A stretch of 64,000 bases of DNA from Musa acuminata AAA Group (GCF_036884655.1 NC_088359.1:14489501-14553500), one strand, 5' to 3'; positions 47,401 to 59,789 are shown, counted from the first letter of the stretch. Notes: generated by a model not told the origin, from the sequence alone. Made by a program: numbers and translations.

Positions 47401-49000
47401 GAGACCATCTCTTGCTCCTAGCTTGTGGGTTTGTCTACAAAAGAGGATGATTTTTAGGTACCCATTTGATTTTGGGTGCCTCAAAAATTGACCCACTAAC
47501 TTTGTTATTTATTATTGAATCCTTTATAGTTCCTTTAGGAACCCATATTAATTTTTGTGAACTAATTTTTCTAAATGGGCATTTGTAGGCAATATGTCCG
47601 GATTTGCAACAAAAGTTGCATTTCATATAAGAGGAAACATGTAATGTAGGTCCTTTTATGAAAGTGGTAGGATTTTGATGTAATCCTTTTACAAATCCAA
47701 TTCCATTTCTATTTGCGATGTGACCCTTGTGTGCAAGCATCATATCTAATCCTTTGCTACCGACCTTAAACTTGTTTAAGGTTTCCTTAAGAAGCAAATT
47801 TTCATTTTTTATTGCTTCTAAATGCTCACACTTAGAGCATGGAGGAGTTTGAAGACTATCAAACTTATCTTGTAGCAAAGCATGCTCTTTCTTTAAGATA
47901 CTTAACTTCTTGCTAATAGTTCTACATTCATCAAATAATTCATGAAAAGCGATAGAGAGTTCTTCAAAAGATAAATCTTCATTAAATAAATCACATACCT
48001 CTTCTCCTAAAGCCATTAGCGCGTAATGAGCAACTTGCTCGGTGTTGGACTCCTCTTCTTCGGACGCGCTTGAATCATCCCATGTTGCCTTGAACGCCTT
48101 CTTCTTTGATGTCCTCTTTTTGGCTTGAGGACAATCGTTCTTGTAGTGTCTCGGTTTTTTGCATTCATAGCAAATCACTTAGTCCTTCTTTTGTTCAAAT
48201 TTATGTTTTATATTATTTTTAAATTTGTTCTTTCTTAAATATTTTTTAAATTTTTGAGTCAAAAGTGCAATGTCATTGTCACTGTCATCATCACTTGATG
48301 TTCCTTTCAAGTGGTCTTCTTGTGATTTGAGTGCCATATCCTTCCTGTTCTTTGGAAGGGGGTTCTCGAGCTCGTCATGAGCTTGACATGTCATTTCGTA
48401 GGTCATTAGAGACCCAATGAGTTCTTCAAGAGGGAATGCTTTAAGGTCTTTGGCCTCTTGAATGGCCGTAACTTTTGGATCCCAACTTTTAGGGAGGGAT
48501 CTTAAGATTTTAGTTACTAGTTCAAAGTTAGTAAAATCTTTACCAAGAGCTTTGAGTCCATTGATGACATCCGTAAATCGGGTGTACATGTCTCCGATGG
48601 ACTCACTTGGTTTCATTCGGAAAAGTTCGTAAGAGTGCACAAGGATGTTGATTTTGGACTCTTTCACTCGGCTAGTGCCTTCATGAGTGACCTCAAGAGT
48701 TCTCCAAATATCAAAAGCCGAATCACACATTGAAACACGATTAAATTCGTTCTTGTCTAATGCACAAAACAAGGCATTCATAGCCTTTGCATTTAAAGCA
48801 AAAACCTTCTTCTCCGATTCATTCCATTCGCTCATCGGAAGAGAAGATTTTTGAAATCCATTCTCGATAATAGACCAAAGCTCAAAGTCCATAGAAATGA
48901 GGAAGATCCTCATGCGAGTCTTCCAATATGTGTAATCCGACCCATTAAACAAAGGTGGTCGTGCAATAGAATGTCCCTCTTGCATGCCGGAGTAAGCCAT
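44405..49000 (-). pseudogene. gag-pol: Copia gag-pol with three stop codons (element F)
   Basis: A single frame of 1532 codons from the ATG at 49000 (MAYSGMQEGHSIARPPLFNG). Stops are TAA at 48179-48181, TAG at 47435-47437 and TGA at 44774-44776. The first two fit Gln codons and the last a Trp codon, each one transition away. Order: Gag; zinc knuckle CYECKKPRHYKNDC just after the first stop; a long linker with a second knuckle CNFCCKSGHIAYKC; protease [13 protein letters not shown]; integrase ([46 protein letters not shown]); RT ([24 protein letters not shown]); and RNase H ([37 protein letters not shown]). The first RNase H acidic block reads YAYADFGGC, where family members usually have an Asp at the second Tyr. 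All domains are present, so it was an autonomous type before the stops. Confidence 0.9.
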
Positions 49001-49038
49001 CTCTCTTGGGTATTAAACCAAATATGAGAGATAACCTC

Positions 49039-49050
49039 GCTCTGATACCA
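49039..49050 (-). other. Primer binding site of element F
   Basis: Minus strand TGGTATCAGAGC, two bases inside the 5' LTR start at 49053; initiator-Met type. Confidence 0.85.
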
Positions 49051-49052
49051 CT

Positions 49053-50294
49053 TGTTAGGATTGGAGCGGCACTAAGAGGGGGGGGGGGTGAATTAGTGCA
49101 GCGGATTAAAACTTCGGTTTTAGAAAAATCTTTCGTACGATAAGAACGGAACTTGAAAAGTTTAACTTGAAAGCGTATTCTTAAAATTGTGCAGCAAGGG
49201 TAATAAGGAACTAAAGCAGTAAGAAGATTTGTAGTAATGTAAATGACAATAATAAAATGCAAACCAGAGATTACGCCGATTTTTAGAGTGGTTCGGTCAA
49301 ATGACCTACTCCACTTGCGATGCCCCTCTTCGATGAGGCTCCCACCTTCCACTAGCAAATCTCTTGAAATGGAAGGGTAAACACCCCTCTTACAACCTTT
49401 TACAAGCAGCTCAACCTCTTACAAATTTTCAATAAGAAAGGAGGAGGAGAACTCTCTAGCAAATTGAAAATAAGACTTGCTAAGACTTTCTAAGACTTTT
49501 CTCTCAATCAAAATGCTTCTCAAAAGTTGTAACCTCAGCTGAGATTTGAGGGGTATTTATAGGCCTCAAGAGAATTCAAATTTTGGGCTCCAAAATTTGA
49601 ATTCTCTTAGGGTTCCCGGTGCTGGAGGTGCCACTGCCCAGCCAGGCAGTGCCACCGCCCAGCCAGGCGGTGCCACCGCCCAGCGCTCGGGTGCTGGACG
49701 GTGCAACCGCCCAGCCAAGGAGGTGTCACCGCCCAGCTCTCGGGTGCTGGGCGGTGCCACCGCCTGGCATTCCGATTTCACTGGTTTGGCTTAATTTAAG
49801 CCCAAACCATATCTGACTTTGGGCCCAGTTGGCCCCTAACCAGGATATAGGATTATCTCTTAATCCTAATCCTAATCCTAATTACAAGTGAACTACATAA
49901 CAAAAACACATCCTAAGCAAGCTTTCAACCGCGAACGTCGAGTCTTGTTTCGGCGAGCTTTCCGACGAGCTTCTTCCGACAAACACCCATCAAGCTCCCG
50001 ATCTTGTGATGACTTTAACGAGTAGCCGAGCCTTCTCGGTGATCTCCGTGAACCTCCGACGATCTCTTCGGCGAACTTCCGAAAATTCCGATAGGTTCCC
50101 GATTTCTTCTCGGTTGGTTCCGGCAGCATCTCCGACGATTCTTCGGACTCTTAAACGTCCATCGATCTTGACTCCGATATTCTTGCTTTGTGTTTTCTGG
50201 TTATCGTAGTTAATCCTGCACACTTAACTCAATAATATGGATTAGATCAATTAACCCATCAATTGATTTCATCATCAAAATCCGAGATTCAACA
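49053..50294 (-). repeat. 5' LTR of element F
   Basis: 1242 bp. Differs from the 3' LTR by about 16 substitutions, an extra GGTGNCACC unit near 49630-49650, one more TAATCC unit near 49865, and the length of a G-run near 49080. TATA-like box TATAAATA (minus) at 49554-49561. Confidence 0.92.
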
Positions 50295-50299
50295 GCAAA

Positions 50300-51491
50300 G
50301 AGCTCTTTCAAGCAATGCACTCAGAGAGTAAGCAAGTGAACCGAGCTCTCTTGTAGCGATAGGCAAGCTCGTTTGCAAAAGCAGGTATGTCAATCCATTC
50401 CGGGCTTAAGCATAAGCAAAAAAAAGAGTCAATTAGAGGCTCGGATCTATATCTATAAAGCAGAAGTTCGGTCTTTTTACAAGTTTCCCCGTATCAAAAG
50501 ACTATCAAGGGAGAAAGGGTCTAGCACAAGAGAGTTCTCAAATGGCCAAACACCCCTTTACTTGAACTTTAGAGGGCTCGGTCATATTTTCTTTTCTATT
50601 ATTTCTGCTATAGTATGCTTTAGAAGAATAAAGTCATAATCTTTAGAAGAAGCAATTCAGTCTCGTGGATAGAGAGAGAGGTTCTTCGGATTCCGAACTC
50701 AAATCTATTCAAGGGTGACTCAGCCCAACTAACTAAAGTGTCAAATCAGAGCAACCAACGCTTCCATTCCATTCTTAAGTTTAGGGAACGGGGTAGCATT
50801 CTTTTCTTTGGTTTGCGCTTGTTGTCTATTTGCTTGTCTCCTATTGTCCGCTTGTCGGTGTTAACTCTTTATAATGCATTTATGTAGTTACTTATATGCT
50901 TGTCTTCTTCTGCCCCAATAACTTAACTAGATTCTTACTTGAACCCCCCAAAAATAGGACTTCTTGCTGTAGGGCGTAGACTTGAAAGCACTTATTGCCT
51001 AAAGCGCCTATTCTCGACTACATGTTTGCCTAGTGCGCCCAATAAGAAAAGTCTCAAAAGAAACTTCGCTCCAGGAAAGTAAGCTAATCCTTCTCTTCTC
51101 GCCCGGAAAGTCAAAGAATAGAAGCACCAACCCGGAAAGCCAGCGTTAGGGAGAGTTGTTGACCGATGTTTGGGCGTCAACGTTATTACTGTTCCAAATT
51201 GGGGTTTTCGTGTTGCGCGTTAGTCTAAGTGGTATTTATTGCGTTAGTGAGTGACAGTATCGATTTCAGTAACTACAATCAATCAGGATATTCCCCACGA
51301 CAATAAAGCTACCCTTGGAGAGATTCTCTACGACTTCACTCGTACTCTCACTCGACCTTACTCTTAACCTTGATCTTATCCCGCTTGTTACTGGGCTTGA
51401 ACTTGCTTGCAACTCCCTCTCTCTATGACTTAGAATCAATCACTTATTTCTATGAAGCAGAAGATCAGATATCTATACTAAAGCACCCGAA
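50300..51491. other. Filler between elements F and G
   Basis: About 1.2 kb, no supported gene or repeat array. Small ORFs only. Texture like the other filler. Confidence 0.5.
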
Positions 51492-51496
51492 CTCTT

Positions 51497-52991
51497 TGTT
51501 GGGAAATCAATGGGGGGCGACATCATATGCGCAGCGGAAGAACAAGAAAACAAAAATCCCCGATTCTCAAAAAGATGTTCGTCGTCGTGCGAAGATTGGT
51601 GCGCAAAAATCCGCAAAACACAAAACTGCGTATAGAGATTGTGTTACCTAGGGAGATCGTATATCCCTGTTTCCTTGCAGATCCTTAGGAGAGGGTGAAG
51701 GAGGTCAAGCGTCCTCCTCTCTAGCGGTGATCCACACAGCAGGGTTGCGACGACGCTCCTCAAATCTCCAGGCCTACTCTGAGGTGAAGAGGGAGAGGAG
51801 AATAGGAAAGGCAAGCAAAGACTCTAGCCTATGAGGCTGTGAATCCCTCCTATTTATAGAGATCCCGTGTCAAACCCTAATGGGTCCTTCCCTAGTGGGT
51901 ATTGGATCTGCATCCAATAAGACAAGGGCTCCGTCGGATATCTCATATCCGAACCTCTACTCATCGCAATGCCTACCATATGTGTGTGACCCTCTAGGCC
52001 CAATATCGAGCTGGTCGTGAGTCATACCTCTCAGAACTCCTTCTAACTGAGTGAATTATTATCTCTGCAATAATTCACTCGACTCATCGACTACGGACGT
52101 ACTAGGCCACTACGCCGTAGTCCCCAGACGATACAGGGGAATCCAATCCATTGGACATGTCTGTCCTCAGTTATCATGTACCTATAGTCCCTCATCCATC
52201 TAATATCCCAGAGACCGTATATCGAGCATGGTGCTGTCAGACCCATACGGTTTCTACTCGAGTCTCGCTCTAATCGGATTCTCCCGGAGAACTCTTTCTC
52301 TCTCAACCCGAATGACCCTGGCCAGGGATTTGTCTGAGCAAAAACACATAGGATATTTCTCTCATGACGCCGAGAGTGGATGATCCTCTATTGACACTCA
52401 ATAGCCCTCGTAAGGTCGACTACCACTGCCAATGACCAGCTGTACTAGATCTGGGGACAGCCAAACCTATAAGTCTGGTATCAAAGAGTGGAGCACTCAT
52501 ACAGGACATCCTTGGTGTCTCAAGTCTAAGGACCAGATACACCACTAGGACTACGGAATCGCTGTCTGACAATAAGGCATCATCAACCATCCAGCATTCC
52601 GTAAGTGGATCAATCAGTGAACTCATTCTCCAATGAGCACCTGTACTGTATCCCTAGTGTCCCTACACGAGCAGCTATGAGACCAGCTGCATCCATCATA
52701 TGGACGGGTATACAACACACCAGTCTGTCCGGTTATCACGATGTCCCTCTCGAGTAACCTATGACCGGGATTATTTAGGATATGTGTTTAAAGGTGAATC
52801 GATCTCATTATCGTGATCTCATCACGATCCGATTCCCATTGCACAAATCCAAGGACATCACAATATATATATGCATTTATGCAATAGTTATAAAGTGATA
52901 TACGCCAAAATATAATAAGCAAAAAGATTCTGTATCAAGTCACACGTGCCATCACTCACGTGATTGGCTTGCTGGGCACCTATGACTAGCA
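51497..52991 (-). repeat. 3' LTR of element G
   Basis: About 1495 bp, TGTTGGG to CTAGCA on the plus strand, judged from the polypurine tract that follows. Homology with the 5' LTR covers 51497 to about 52866; the last 125 bases are missing from the other LTR. TATA-like box TATAAATA (minus) at 51851-51858. Confidence 0.82.
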
Positions 52992-53003
52992 ATCTCCCAT
53001 TTG
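52992..53003 (-). other. Polypurine tract of element G
   Basis: Minus strand AAATGGGAGATT, just after the pol stop (53006-53008) and next to the 3' LTR. Confidence 0.7.
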
Positions 53004-53005
53004 AC

Positions 53006-53695
53006 CTAAAGCCAATCACCTATGTGTCTGATCCCCATCAGACCCCTGTGACGCTCAAAGACAATCTGAAACAACGGCTTTGTCAGTGGATCTACAATGT
53101 TATCTTCGGATGGAACTCTTTCCACTGCTACATCTCCTCGGGCTACGATCTCTCTGATAAGGTGGAACCTCCTCAGAACATTTCTGATGAGACCCGGGTT
53201 CCCTTATTTGAGTAATCGCCCCGTTGTTGTCGCAATATAAGGAAGTCGACTTGTCGCTATCTGTATCGACTCCCAAATCTGTGATGAACTTCTTCACCCA
53301 AACTCCCTCCTTTGCTGCATCTAATGCAGCAATGTACTCCGCCTCTGTGGTCGAGTCAGTAGTGGTATCTTGATTGGAACTCTTCCAGCACACTGCTCCT
53401 CCATTCAAGGTGTACACATACCCTGAATTCGACTTGCTATCATCGACATCAGACTGAAAACTTGAGTCAGTGAAGCCTTCAACCTTAAGGCTATTACCTC
53501 CATATACTAGTAAAAGATCCTTAGTCCTTCTCAAGTACTTAAGGATACACTTTACTGCTTTCCAGTGCTCCAAGCCTGGATCCGCCTGATACCTGCTCGT
53601 GACACTCAGAGCATGCGCTATATCAGGCCTAGTACATACCATGACATACATGATAGACCCTATTACTGAGGCATAAGGTATCATATTCATGTTTG
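53006..53695 (-). pseudogene. pol: RNase H end of pol (element G), frameshifted
   Basis: End of pol. It starts after a break near 53695 with IPYASVIGSIMYVMVCTRPD, then the RNase H-like region (DSSFQSDVDDSKSNSGYVY, CWKSSNQDTT, STTEAEYIAALDAA, LYCDNNGAITQ). A second frameshift lies near 53190-53200, after EPGSHQK. Beyond it the usual tail (IREIVARGDVAVERVPSEDN, DPLTKPL) is found in another frame, ending at the TAG at 53006-53008. Compared with family members, a stretch of about 25 residues is missing at the first break. Confidence 0.78.
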
Positions 53696-55232
53696 CCCTT
53701 TGGAATTTTCCATGCCAAACCTTTTGACAATGGTTTCTATGTACCTGGACTGGGACAAGCCAAGCATCCTCTTAGATCTATCTCTATAGATTCTAATCCC
53801 CAAGATATAGGATGCTTCCCCTAAGTCCTTTATGGAGAAGTGTCTAGATAACCAAGTCTTTACTGTGGATAGCATTCCTACGTCATTCCCAATGATGAGG
53901 ATGTCATCCACATATAACACCAAAAAGGTGATAGCGCTCCCACTTACCTTCCTATACACACAAGGCTCATCTTCGTTCTTAACGAAGTCATAAGATCTGA
54001 TTGACTCATCAAATCTTATGTTCCAACTTCGGGAAGCTTGCTTTAGTCCATAAATGGATTTAAGCAACCTACACACTTTATCTGGGCAGTTCTTGGACAC
54101 GAATCCCTCAGGTTGCATCATATACACCTCCTCGAGGTTCCCATTGAGGAATGCGGTTTTCACATCCATCTGCCAGATCTCATAATCATAGTGTGCTGCA
54201 ATAGCCAATAGAATTCTGATGGATTTTAGCATTGCTACGGGTGAGAAGGTTTCGTCGTAGTCAACACCTTGCCTTTGACGATACCATTTAGCCACTAGCC
54301 TTGCTTTATAGGTCTCTACCTTTCCATCTACTCCGATCTTTTTCTTAAAGATCCATTTGCAACCGATGGGTACAATACCTTCAGGCGCATCAACTAGGTT
54401 CCAAACCTTATTGGAGTACATAGAATCCATATCAGAATTCATGGCTTCTTGCCACTTCCCGGAGTCTATACTCATAATAGCCTCCTCGTAGGTCTGAGGA
54501 TCAATATCCTCAGCATCCTCTCCTCTAATATGTCCCACATATCTCTCAGGAGGATGAGATACTCAATCAGACCTGCGTAAAGTTGAAACTTGTGTATTAG
54601 GTACCTGAACAGACTCGGGCTGTAGAGTGGTGCTTGAGCTTGGTTCTCTAACTTCGCTCAACTCTATCATTCTCCCACTGTCTCCGCCAAGAATGTGTTC
54701 CTTCTCAAGGAACACTGCTCTCTTAGCTACAAAGACCTTTTTGTCCTTGAGATGATAGAAATAATACCGACAAGTTTCCTTGGGGTATCCCACAAATATG
54801 CATCGCTCTGTCCTTGATTCTAACTTATCGGGGTTGTGTCTTTTAACGTGGGCAGGGCAGCCCCAAATCTTAACAACCTTAAGATCAGGCTTCTTCCCTT
54901 TCCATATCTCATATGGTGTAGACACTACCGACTTAGTTGGAACTCTGTTCAGAAGGTAAGCTGCGGTTTCTAGGGCATATCCCCAGAATGAGATGGGTAG
55001 GTCAGCGAAACTCTTCATGGACCGTACCATATCTAATAACGTACGATTTCTCCTTTCAGAGACACCATTGAGCTGAGGTGTGTAAGGAGGTGTCCATTGG
55101 GATAATATCCCATGGTCCTTGAGGAACTGAGTAAACTCTGTACTTAAGTACTCACCTCCTCGATCTGATCGAAGAGTTTTGATACTCTTTCCAGTCTGGT
55201 TCTCCACCTCATTCTTATACTCTCTGAATTTC
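53687..55232 (-). pseudogene. pol: Integrase core end and reverse transcriptase (element G)
   Basis: Middle of pol. Integrase: IKTLRSDRGGEYLSTEF, GVSERRNRTLLDMVRSM, WGYALETAAYLLNR. A TGA at 54563-54565 breaks the frame and fits an Arg CGA codon. RT then runs from MGHIRGED (54538) with WIFKKKIGVDGKVETYKARL, MDVKTAFLNGNLEEVYMMQP and the catalytic YVDDILIIGND, and ends in a TGA at 53687-53689. The text AKWYRQRQGVDYDETF has Trp where Gly is usual. The upstream join at about 55235 is a one-base insertion in a T-run. Confidence 0.8.
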
Positions 55233-56819
55233 TCAAAAGGCCTCGGACTTGTACTTCATTAAGTACACATATCCATACCTTGAGAAATCATCAGTAAATG
55301 TAATGAAGTAGGAGTAACCTCCAATGGCATGAGTTGACATGGGTCCACATACATCACTATGTATGAGTTCCAACAACTCAGTGGCTCTCTCTCCAGTTCC
55401 ACTAAATGGAGATTTGGTCAATTTTTCACGAATGCAAGGCTCACAAGTTGCATATGACACATAGTCGAATGGATCTAGATATCCATCATTTAGCAACTTT
55501 TGAATCCTTCTTTCATGGATGTGACCTAGCCTACAATGCCACAGGTATGCACTGTTCAACTCATCTCGTTTCCTTTTGGACACATTTACATTCATGATAT
55601 GTGGAGTGGTGTCTAACATAAATAAACCATTATGCAATGTTCCTTTCGTGATGATCTTATCATCTAATAATATGGAACAATCATTGTTCTCAAAAACAAA
55701 TTTATATTCACTAACTGTTAAACATGAAATGGAGATAATGTTTTTGATAATAGAAGGAACAAAATAACATGCATCTAATGCAATAAAAGCTCCACTAGGC
55801 AGATGTAGGGCGACCTCGCCAATAGCTAATACAGCAACTTTTGCTCCATTACCCATCTTGAGGACCATCTTGCCTCTTTCAAGTCTCCTAGGCCTTGCTA
55901 GAACCTGCAACGAATTGCATATATGATAAGCACTACCGGTATCCAATGCCCATGTGTTATCATAAGATTCTGACAAATGGAGACTGATCATGAATGTACC
56001 TGAAGCTTCATCAAGCTTTTGTTTCGCCCTTTCTGCAAGGTACTCTTTGTAGTTTCTCTTCCAGTGCCCATCTTTACCACAATGGAAGCATTGGCCTTTG
56101 TCCTTTGTTGGGTCTTTCTTAGCAACCTTTGCTTTACCTTGTTTGCCCTTGCCCTTTCCCTTCTTAAGGGACCTTTCTGCTTTCCTTTTCTTTCTGGTCT
56201 CACCAGTGTAGAGAACTGGCTTCTCTTTCTTAATAGTACTCTCTGCCTCCCTCAACATATTGAGGAGCTTTGGGAGAGTCACCTCAAGCTTGTTCATATT
56301 AAAATTCATTATGAACTATGAAAAGGAATCTGGTAGGAATTGAAGCACAATGTCCACACACAAGTTATCCTCTAGGACCATTCCTAGACCTGTGAGTTTC
56401 TCTATCCACTCAATCATCTTTAGGACATGGTTCTGAACCAGTGTCCCCTCAGTCATCCTAGCGCGGAAAAGGCTCTTGGATATCTCATATCGTTGAGTCC
56501 TTCCCTGTTCCTCAAACAATTTGCGGACATGTAGGAGAATGGATATGACATCCATCTTTTCATGTTGTCTCTGTAACTCTGGAGTCATAGAGCCCAACAT
56601 ATAGCACTGAGCAAGAGTGGAGTCATCAATGTACTTCACGTAGCGAGCGATCTCATCCTCGCTTGCCCCTTCTTCGGGCGTAGGCATCACTGTATCAAGG
56701 ACGTACACGATTTTCTCCGCTGTGAGAACAATTCTCAAGTTACGGAGCCAATCCGTATAATTTGGACCAGTGAGGCGGTTGACATCAAGTATGCCATGTA
56801 AGGGATTTGAAAGCGACAT
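55233..56819 (-). pseudogene. gag-pol: Gag, protease and integrase start (element G)
   Basis: Start at ATG 56819 (MSLSNPLHGILDVNRLTGPN), Gag to a TAG at 56316-56318 in the same frame (fits CAG), then continuing through [20 protein letters not shown]. The zinc knuckle is [14 protein letters not shown]: the last Cys has become Tyr, so metal binding is likely lost. Protease is [13 protein letters not shown]. The integrase zinc region ([23 protein letters not shown]) and the first core motifs ([23 protein letters not shown]) follow. The frame ends at a TGA produced by an extra T near 55236. Confidence 0.82.
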
Positions 56820-58519
56820 TTAATGAAAATAAAGATGCAGCAGAAATGAATAACATGCAGATTTTACAAGAAATAAACTATCAAGATATGGTCTTCTATC
56901 TTAATATGCTCCCACTATTTTACTATCGAGTCACGCGACACCTTCAGCACGTGAAACGGAAGTCTCCGACAGACTTCTAGTGGGGATCAGGATCCAATCA
57001 GCGTCTTAGTGTAACCTCGAGGGACTCGACCAATCACACTAAGCCTAAAAGGTAGGCAACTCTTGCCGATCACAACTCCTTGTGATTCCCGTCCTGTTCG
57101 GCCTCCGAATCACCATGGCCTCGAGGGACTCGACCAACCATGATGCTCGGTTAAGTCAACACCTTCGTTACAAGATGAGTCTGATTTGATGATATACCCT
57201 CGAGGGACTCGACCAACTCAACCTACACCGGGATTCGGTTCCTACTCATAACGATGGAAGGCCACGTGGGTCAATCTAATTGCCTCACGTTTACCGACTT
57301 AATATTATCGAGAGATGTTTCTATGATTTGGTCTCCTAATATGACATGTCACACATATACATATTTAATATATATCTACATCGCATGCAAATATATATAC
57401 ATATCTAGTATGTGTATAAGCAATCACACCAGATGATCATGGACCACAACCTAATATGATTAGGCCCGAGCCAGTAGGCCTAATCACTCACATCAAGATC
57501 TATGTGTGCAATGGTATCTCCATGCCCTGTGATCGTCCATCTCGTCCTCGTCGGTTTCGTCGACATCTTGATGCATCTCCATGCATCATGATCGTCCGTC
57601 TCGTGGGTCCCGCTATCGCATCCACGCTCCCGCTGCGCCTCCTCATGTGATTACAACTTAATCATAGGCACGCAGGCCCGACAATAAACGAGAAATATAA
57701 TGGAGGTTCGCAGACCTCAATAATAATAATCACAAGTACACACATCACACGGTCCATGATCATCCGTCCACACATCATACATCACATGTATAAATAATCA
57801 TCATCATGTAGGACTACTAGATAATAATAAAAAATAATAATCAACTAAACCTTTTAATTAATTAATATTTTTCTGAAATCAGGGACATGTTGGGAATTTC
57901 TCAATTCCTAAGGGTATTTTCGTAATTTGGACAAAAGACAGAAACTGGAATTTCTAAAATTCCGAGGGGCAAAACTGTCTTTTTCCCAGAAAACCCTAAT
58001 GCCCTTTCCCCTTTTCGCTGCTGCCGCCGCCGCCACCCTGCCGGCGGCGGCCTGTGCGGCGGGGCGAGGGCACTGCCCTCGCCTGCAGGCGGCACGCCCG
58101 CTGGCGGCGATGCCGCTGCGGGTGGGCGCCCCCTTCGGGCGCCGCTGCCTCCGCAGGCGGTGCTGTCCCGCCGGGCGGCCGCCCCTGTGGGGGGGGTTTC
58201 GCCCGCGGGAGCAGCGGCGGCAGGCGTCGCGCGTCGCTGCCCTGCGGCGCCGCTGCCCGTGGGCTGCCAGCCCCGCCAGCAGCAAGCCTGCTGCAAGCAG
58301 ACCGCCGGCCGGCTGCTGCAGGCACAGCGCTTGCGCATGCGCCGGCGCTGTGCTGCCTGGCTGCGGCTGCGGCTGCCGCTGCAGGTGGCTGCAGGCATGC
58401 AGATCGAGGGCAGCAACTGTTGCTGCCCTTTCTCGCTTTTGCGTCAACGATTTTGATGTCAATATTCTTCCTAAACACAACACACGTAGTTAAAAACCAA
58501 TCATTCGCACGAACAACCT
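56820..58519 (-). other. 1.7-kb leader of element G
   Basis: Untranslated stretch between the primer site and gag, much longer than usual for copia. It has two parts. The segment 58010-58440 is strongly GC-rich and Ala-coding in several frames, a composition artefact. The segment 57000-57230 holds three identical 19-base motifs, and 57340-57420 is rich in TATATACAT. ORFs of 157-191 codons on both strands in the GC-rich part are not credible genes. Confidence 0.7.
57015..57216. repeat. Three identical 19-base motifs in the leader of G
   Basis: CCTCGAGGGACTCGACCAA occurs exactly at 57015-57033, 57119-57137 and 57198-57216, in one orientation, with unrelated sequence between. Each holds the palindrome CCTCGAGG. 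Confidence 0.9.
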
Positions 58520-58532
58520 GGCTCTGATACCA
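58520..58532 (-). other. Primer binding site of element G
   Basis: Minus strand TGGTATCAGAGCC, one base inside the 5' LTR. Confidence 0.85.
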
Positions 58533-58533
58533 C

Positions 58534-59789
58534 TTTTGGGAAATCATTGGGGGGCGACATCATATGCGCAGCGGAAGAACAAGAAAACAAAAATCCCCGA
58601 TTCCCAAAAAGATGTTCGTCGTCGTGCGAAGATTGGTGCGCAAAAATCCGCAAAACACAAAACTGCATATAGAGATTGTGTTACCTAGGGAGATCGTATA
58701 TCCCTGTTTCCTTGCAGATCCTTAGGAGAGGGTGAAGGAGGTCAAGCGTCCTCTTCTCTAGCGGTGATCCCTCATATTTATAGAGATCCCATGTCAAACC
58801 CTAATGGGTCCTTCCCTAGTGGGTATTGGATCTGCATCCAATAAGACAAGGGCTCCGTCGGATATCTCATATCCGAACCTCTACTCATCGCAATGCCTAC
58901 CATATGTGTGTGACCCTCTAGGCCCAATATCGAGCTGGCCGTGAGTCATACCTGTCAGAACTCCTTCTAACTGAGTGAATTATTATCTCTGCAATAATTC
59001 ACTCGACTCATTAACTATGGACGTACTAGGCCACTACGTCGTAGTCCCCAAACGATACAGGGGAATCCAATCCATTGGACCTATCTGTCCTTAGTTACCA
59101 TGTACCTATAGTCCCTCATCCATCTAATATCCTAGAGACCGTATATCGAGCATGGTGCTGTCAGACCCATACGGTTTCTACTCGAGTCTCGCTCTAATCG
59201 GATTCTCCCGGAGAACTCTTTCTCTCTCAACCCGAATAACCCTGGCTAGGGATTTGTTTGAGCAAGAACACATAGGATATTCCTCTCATGACGCCGAGAG
59301 TGGATGATCCTCTATTGACACTCAATAGCCCTCGTAAGGTCGACTACCACTCCCAATGACCAACTATACTAGATCTGGGGACAGCCAAACCTATAAGTCT
59401 GGTATCAAAGAGTGGAGCACTCATACAGGACATCCTTGGTGTCTCAAGTCTAAGGACCAGATACAGCACTAGGACTACGGAATCACTGTCTGACAATAAG
59501 GTATCATCAACCATCCAGCATTCCGTAAGCGGATCAATCAGTGAACTAATTCTCCAATGAGCACCTGTACTGTATCCCTAGTGTCCCTACACGAGCAGCT
59601 ATGAGACCAGCTGCATCCATCATATGGACGGGTATACAGCACACCAGTCTGTCCGGTTATCACGATGTCTCTCTCGAGTAACCTATGACCGGGATTATTT
59701 AGGATATGTGTTTAAAGGTGAATCAATCTCATTATCGTGATCTCATCACGATCCGATTCCCATTGCACAAATCCAAGGACATCACAATA
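58534..59789 (-). repeat. 5' LTR of element G, truncated
   Basis: Aligned to the 3' LTR it begins TTTTGGGAAATC where the other has TGTTGGGAAATC, so the terminal TG is lost. About 110 bases (corresponding to 51748-51847) are missing between two copies of a GATCC/AATCC phrase. It ends about 125-130 bases short of the full LTR at its outer end. TATA-like TATAAATA (minus) at 58775-58782. Confidence 0.85.

Larger units (their letters stand above)
40959..50299 (-). mobile_element. Copia element F, SIRE/Maximus-like, near full length
   Basis: 9331-bp element (40964-50294), minus strand, flanked by a perfect GCAAA duplication (40959-40963, 50295-50299). LTRs are 1217 and 1242 bp with roughly 16 substitutions and several indels. 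Gag-pol keeps a single frame from 49000 to 44405, broken only by three stops. A separate ORF in env position follows (43893-42799). Long LTRs, two zinc knuckles and an extra 3' ORF suggest the SIRE/Maximus group. Confidence 0.94.

Noticed and set aside
57901..58547. ORFs of 157-191 codons on both strands, Ala/Arg-rich
   Set aside because: They lie in a GC-rich island of the element G leader where stop codons are rare. No motif, and all frames look alike.
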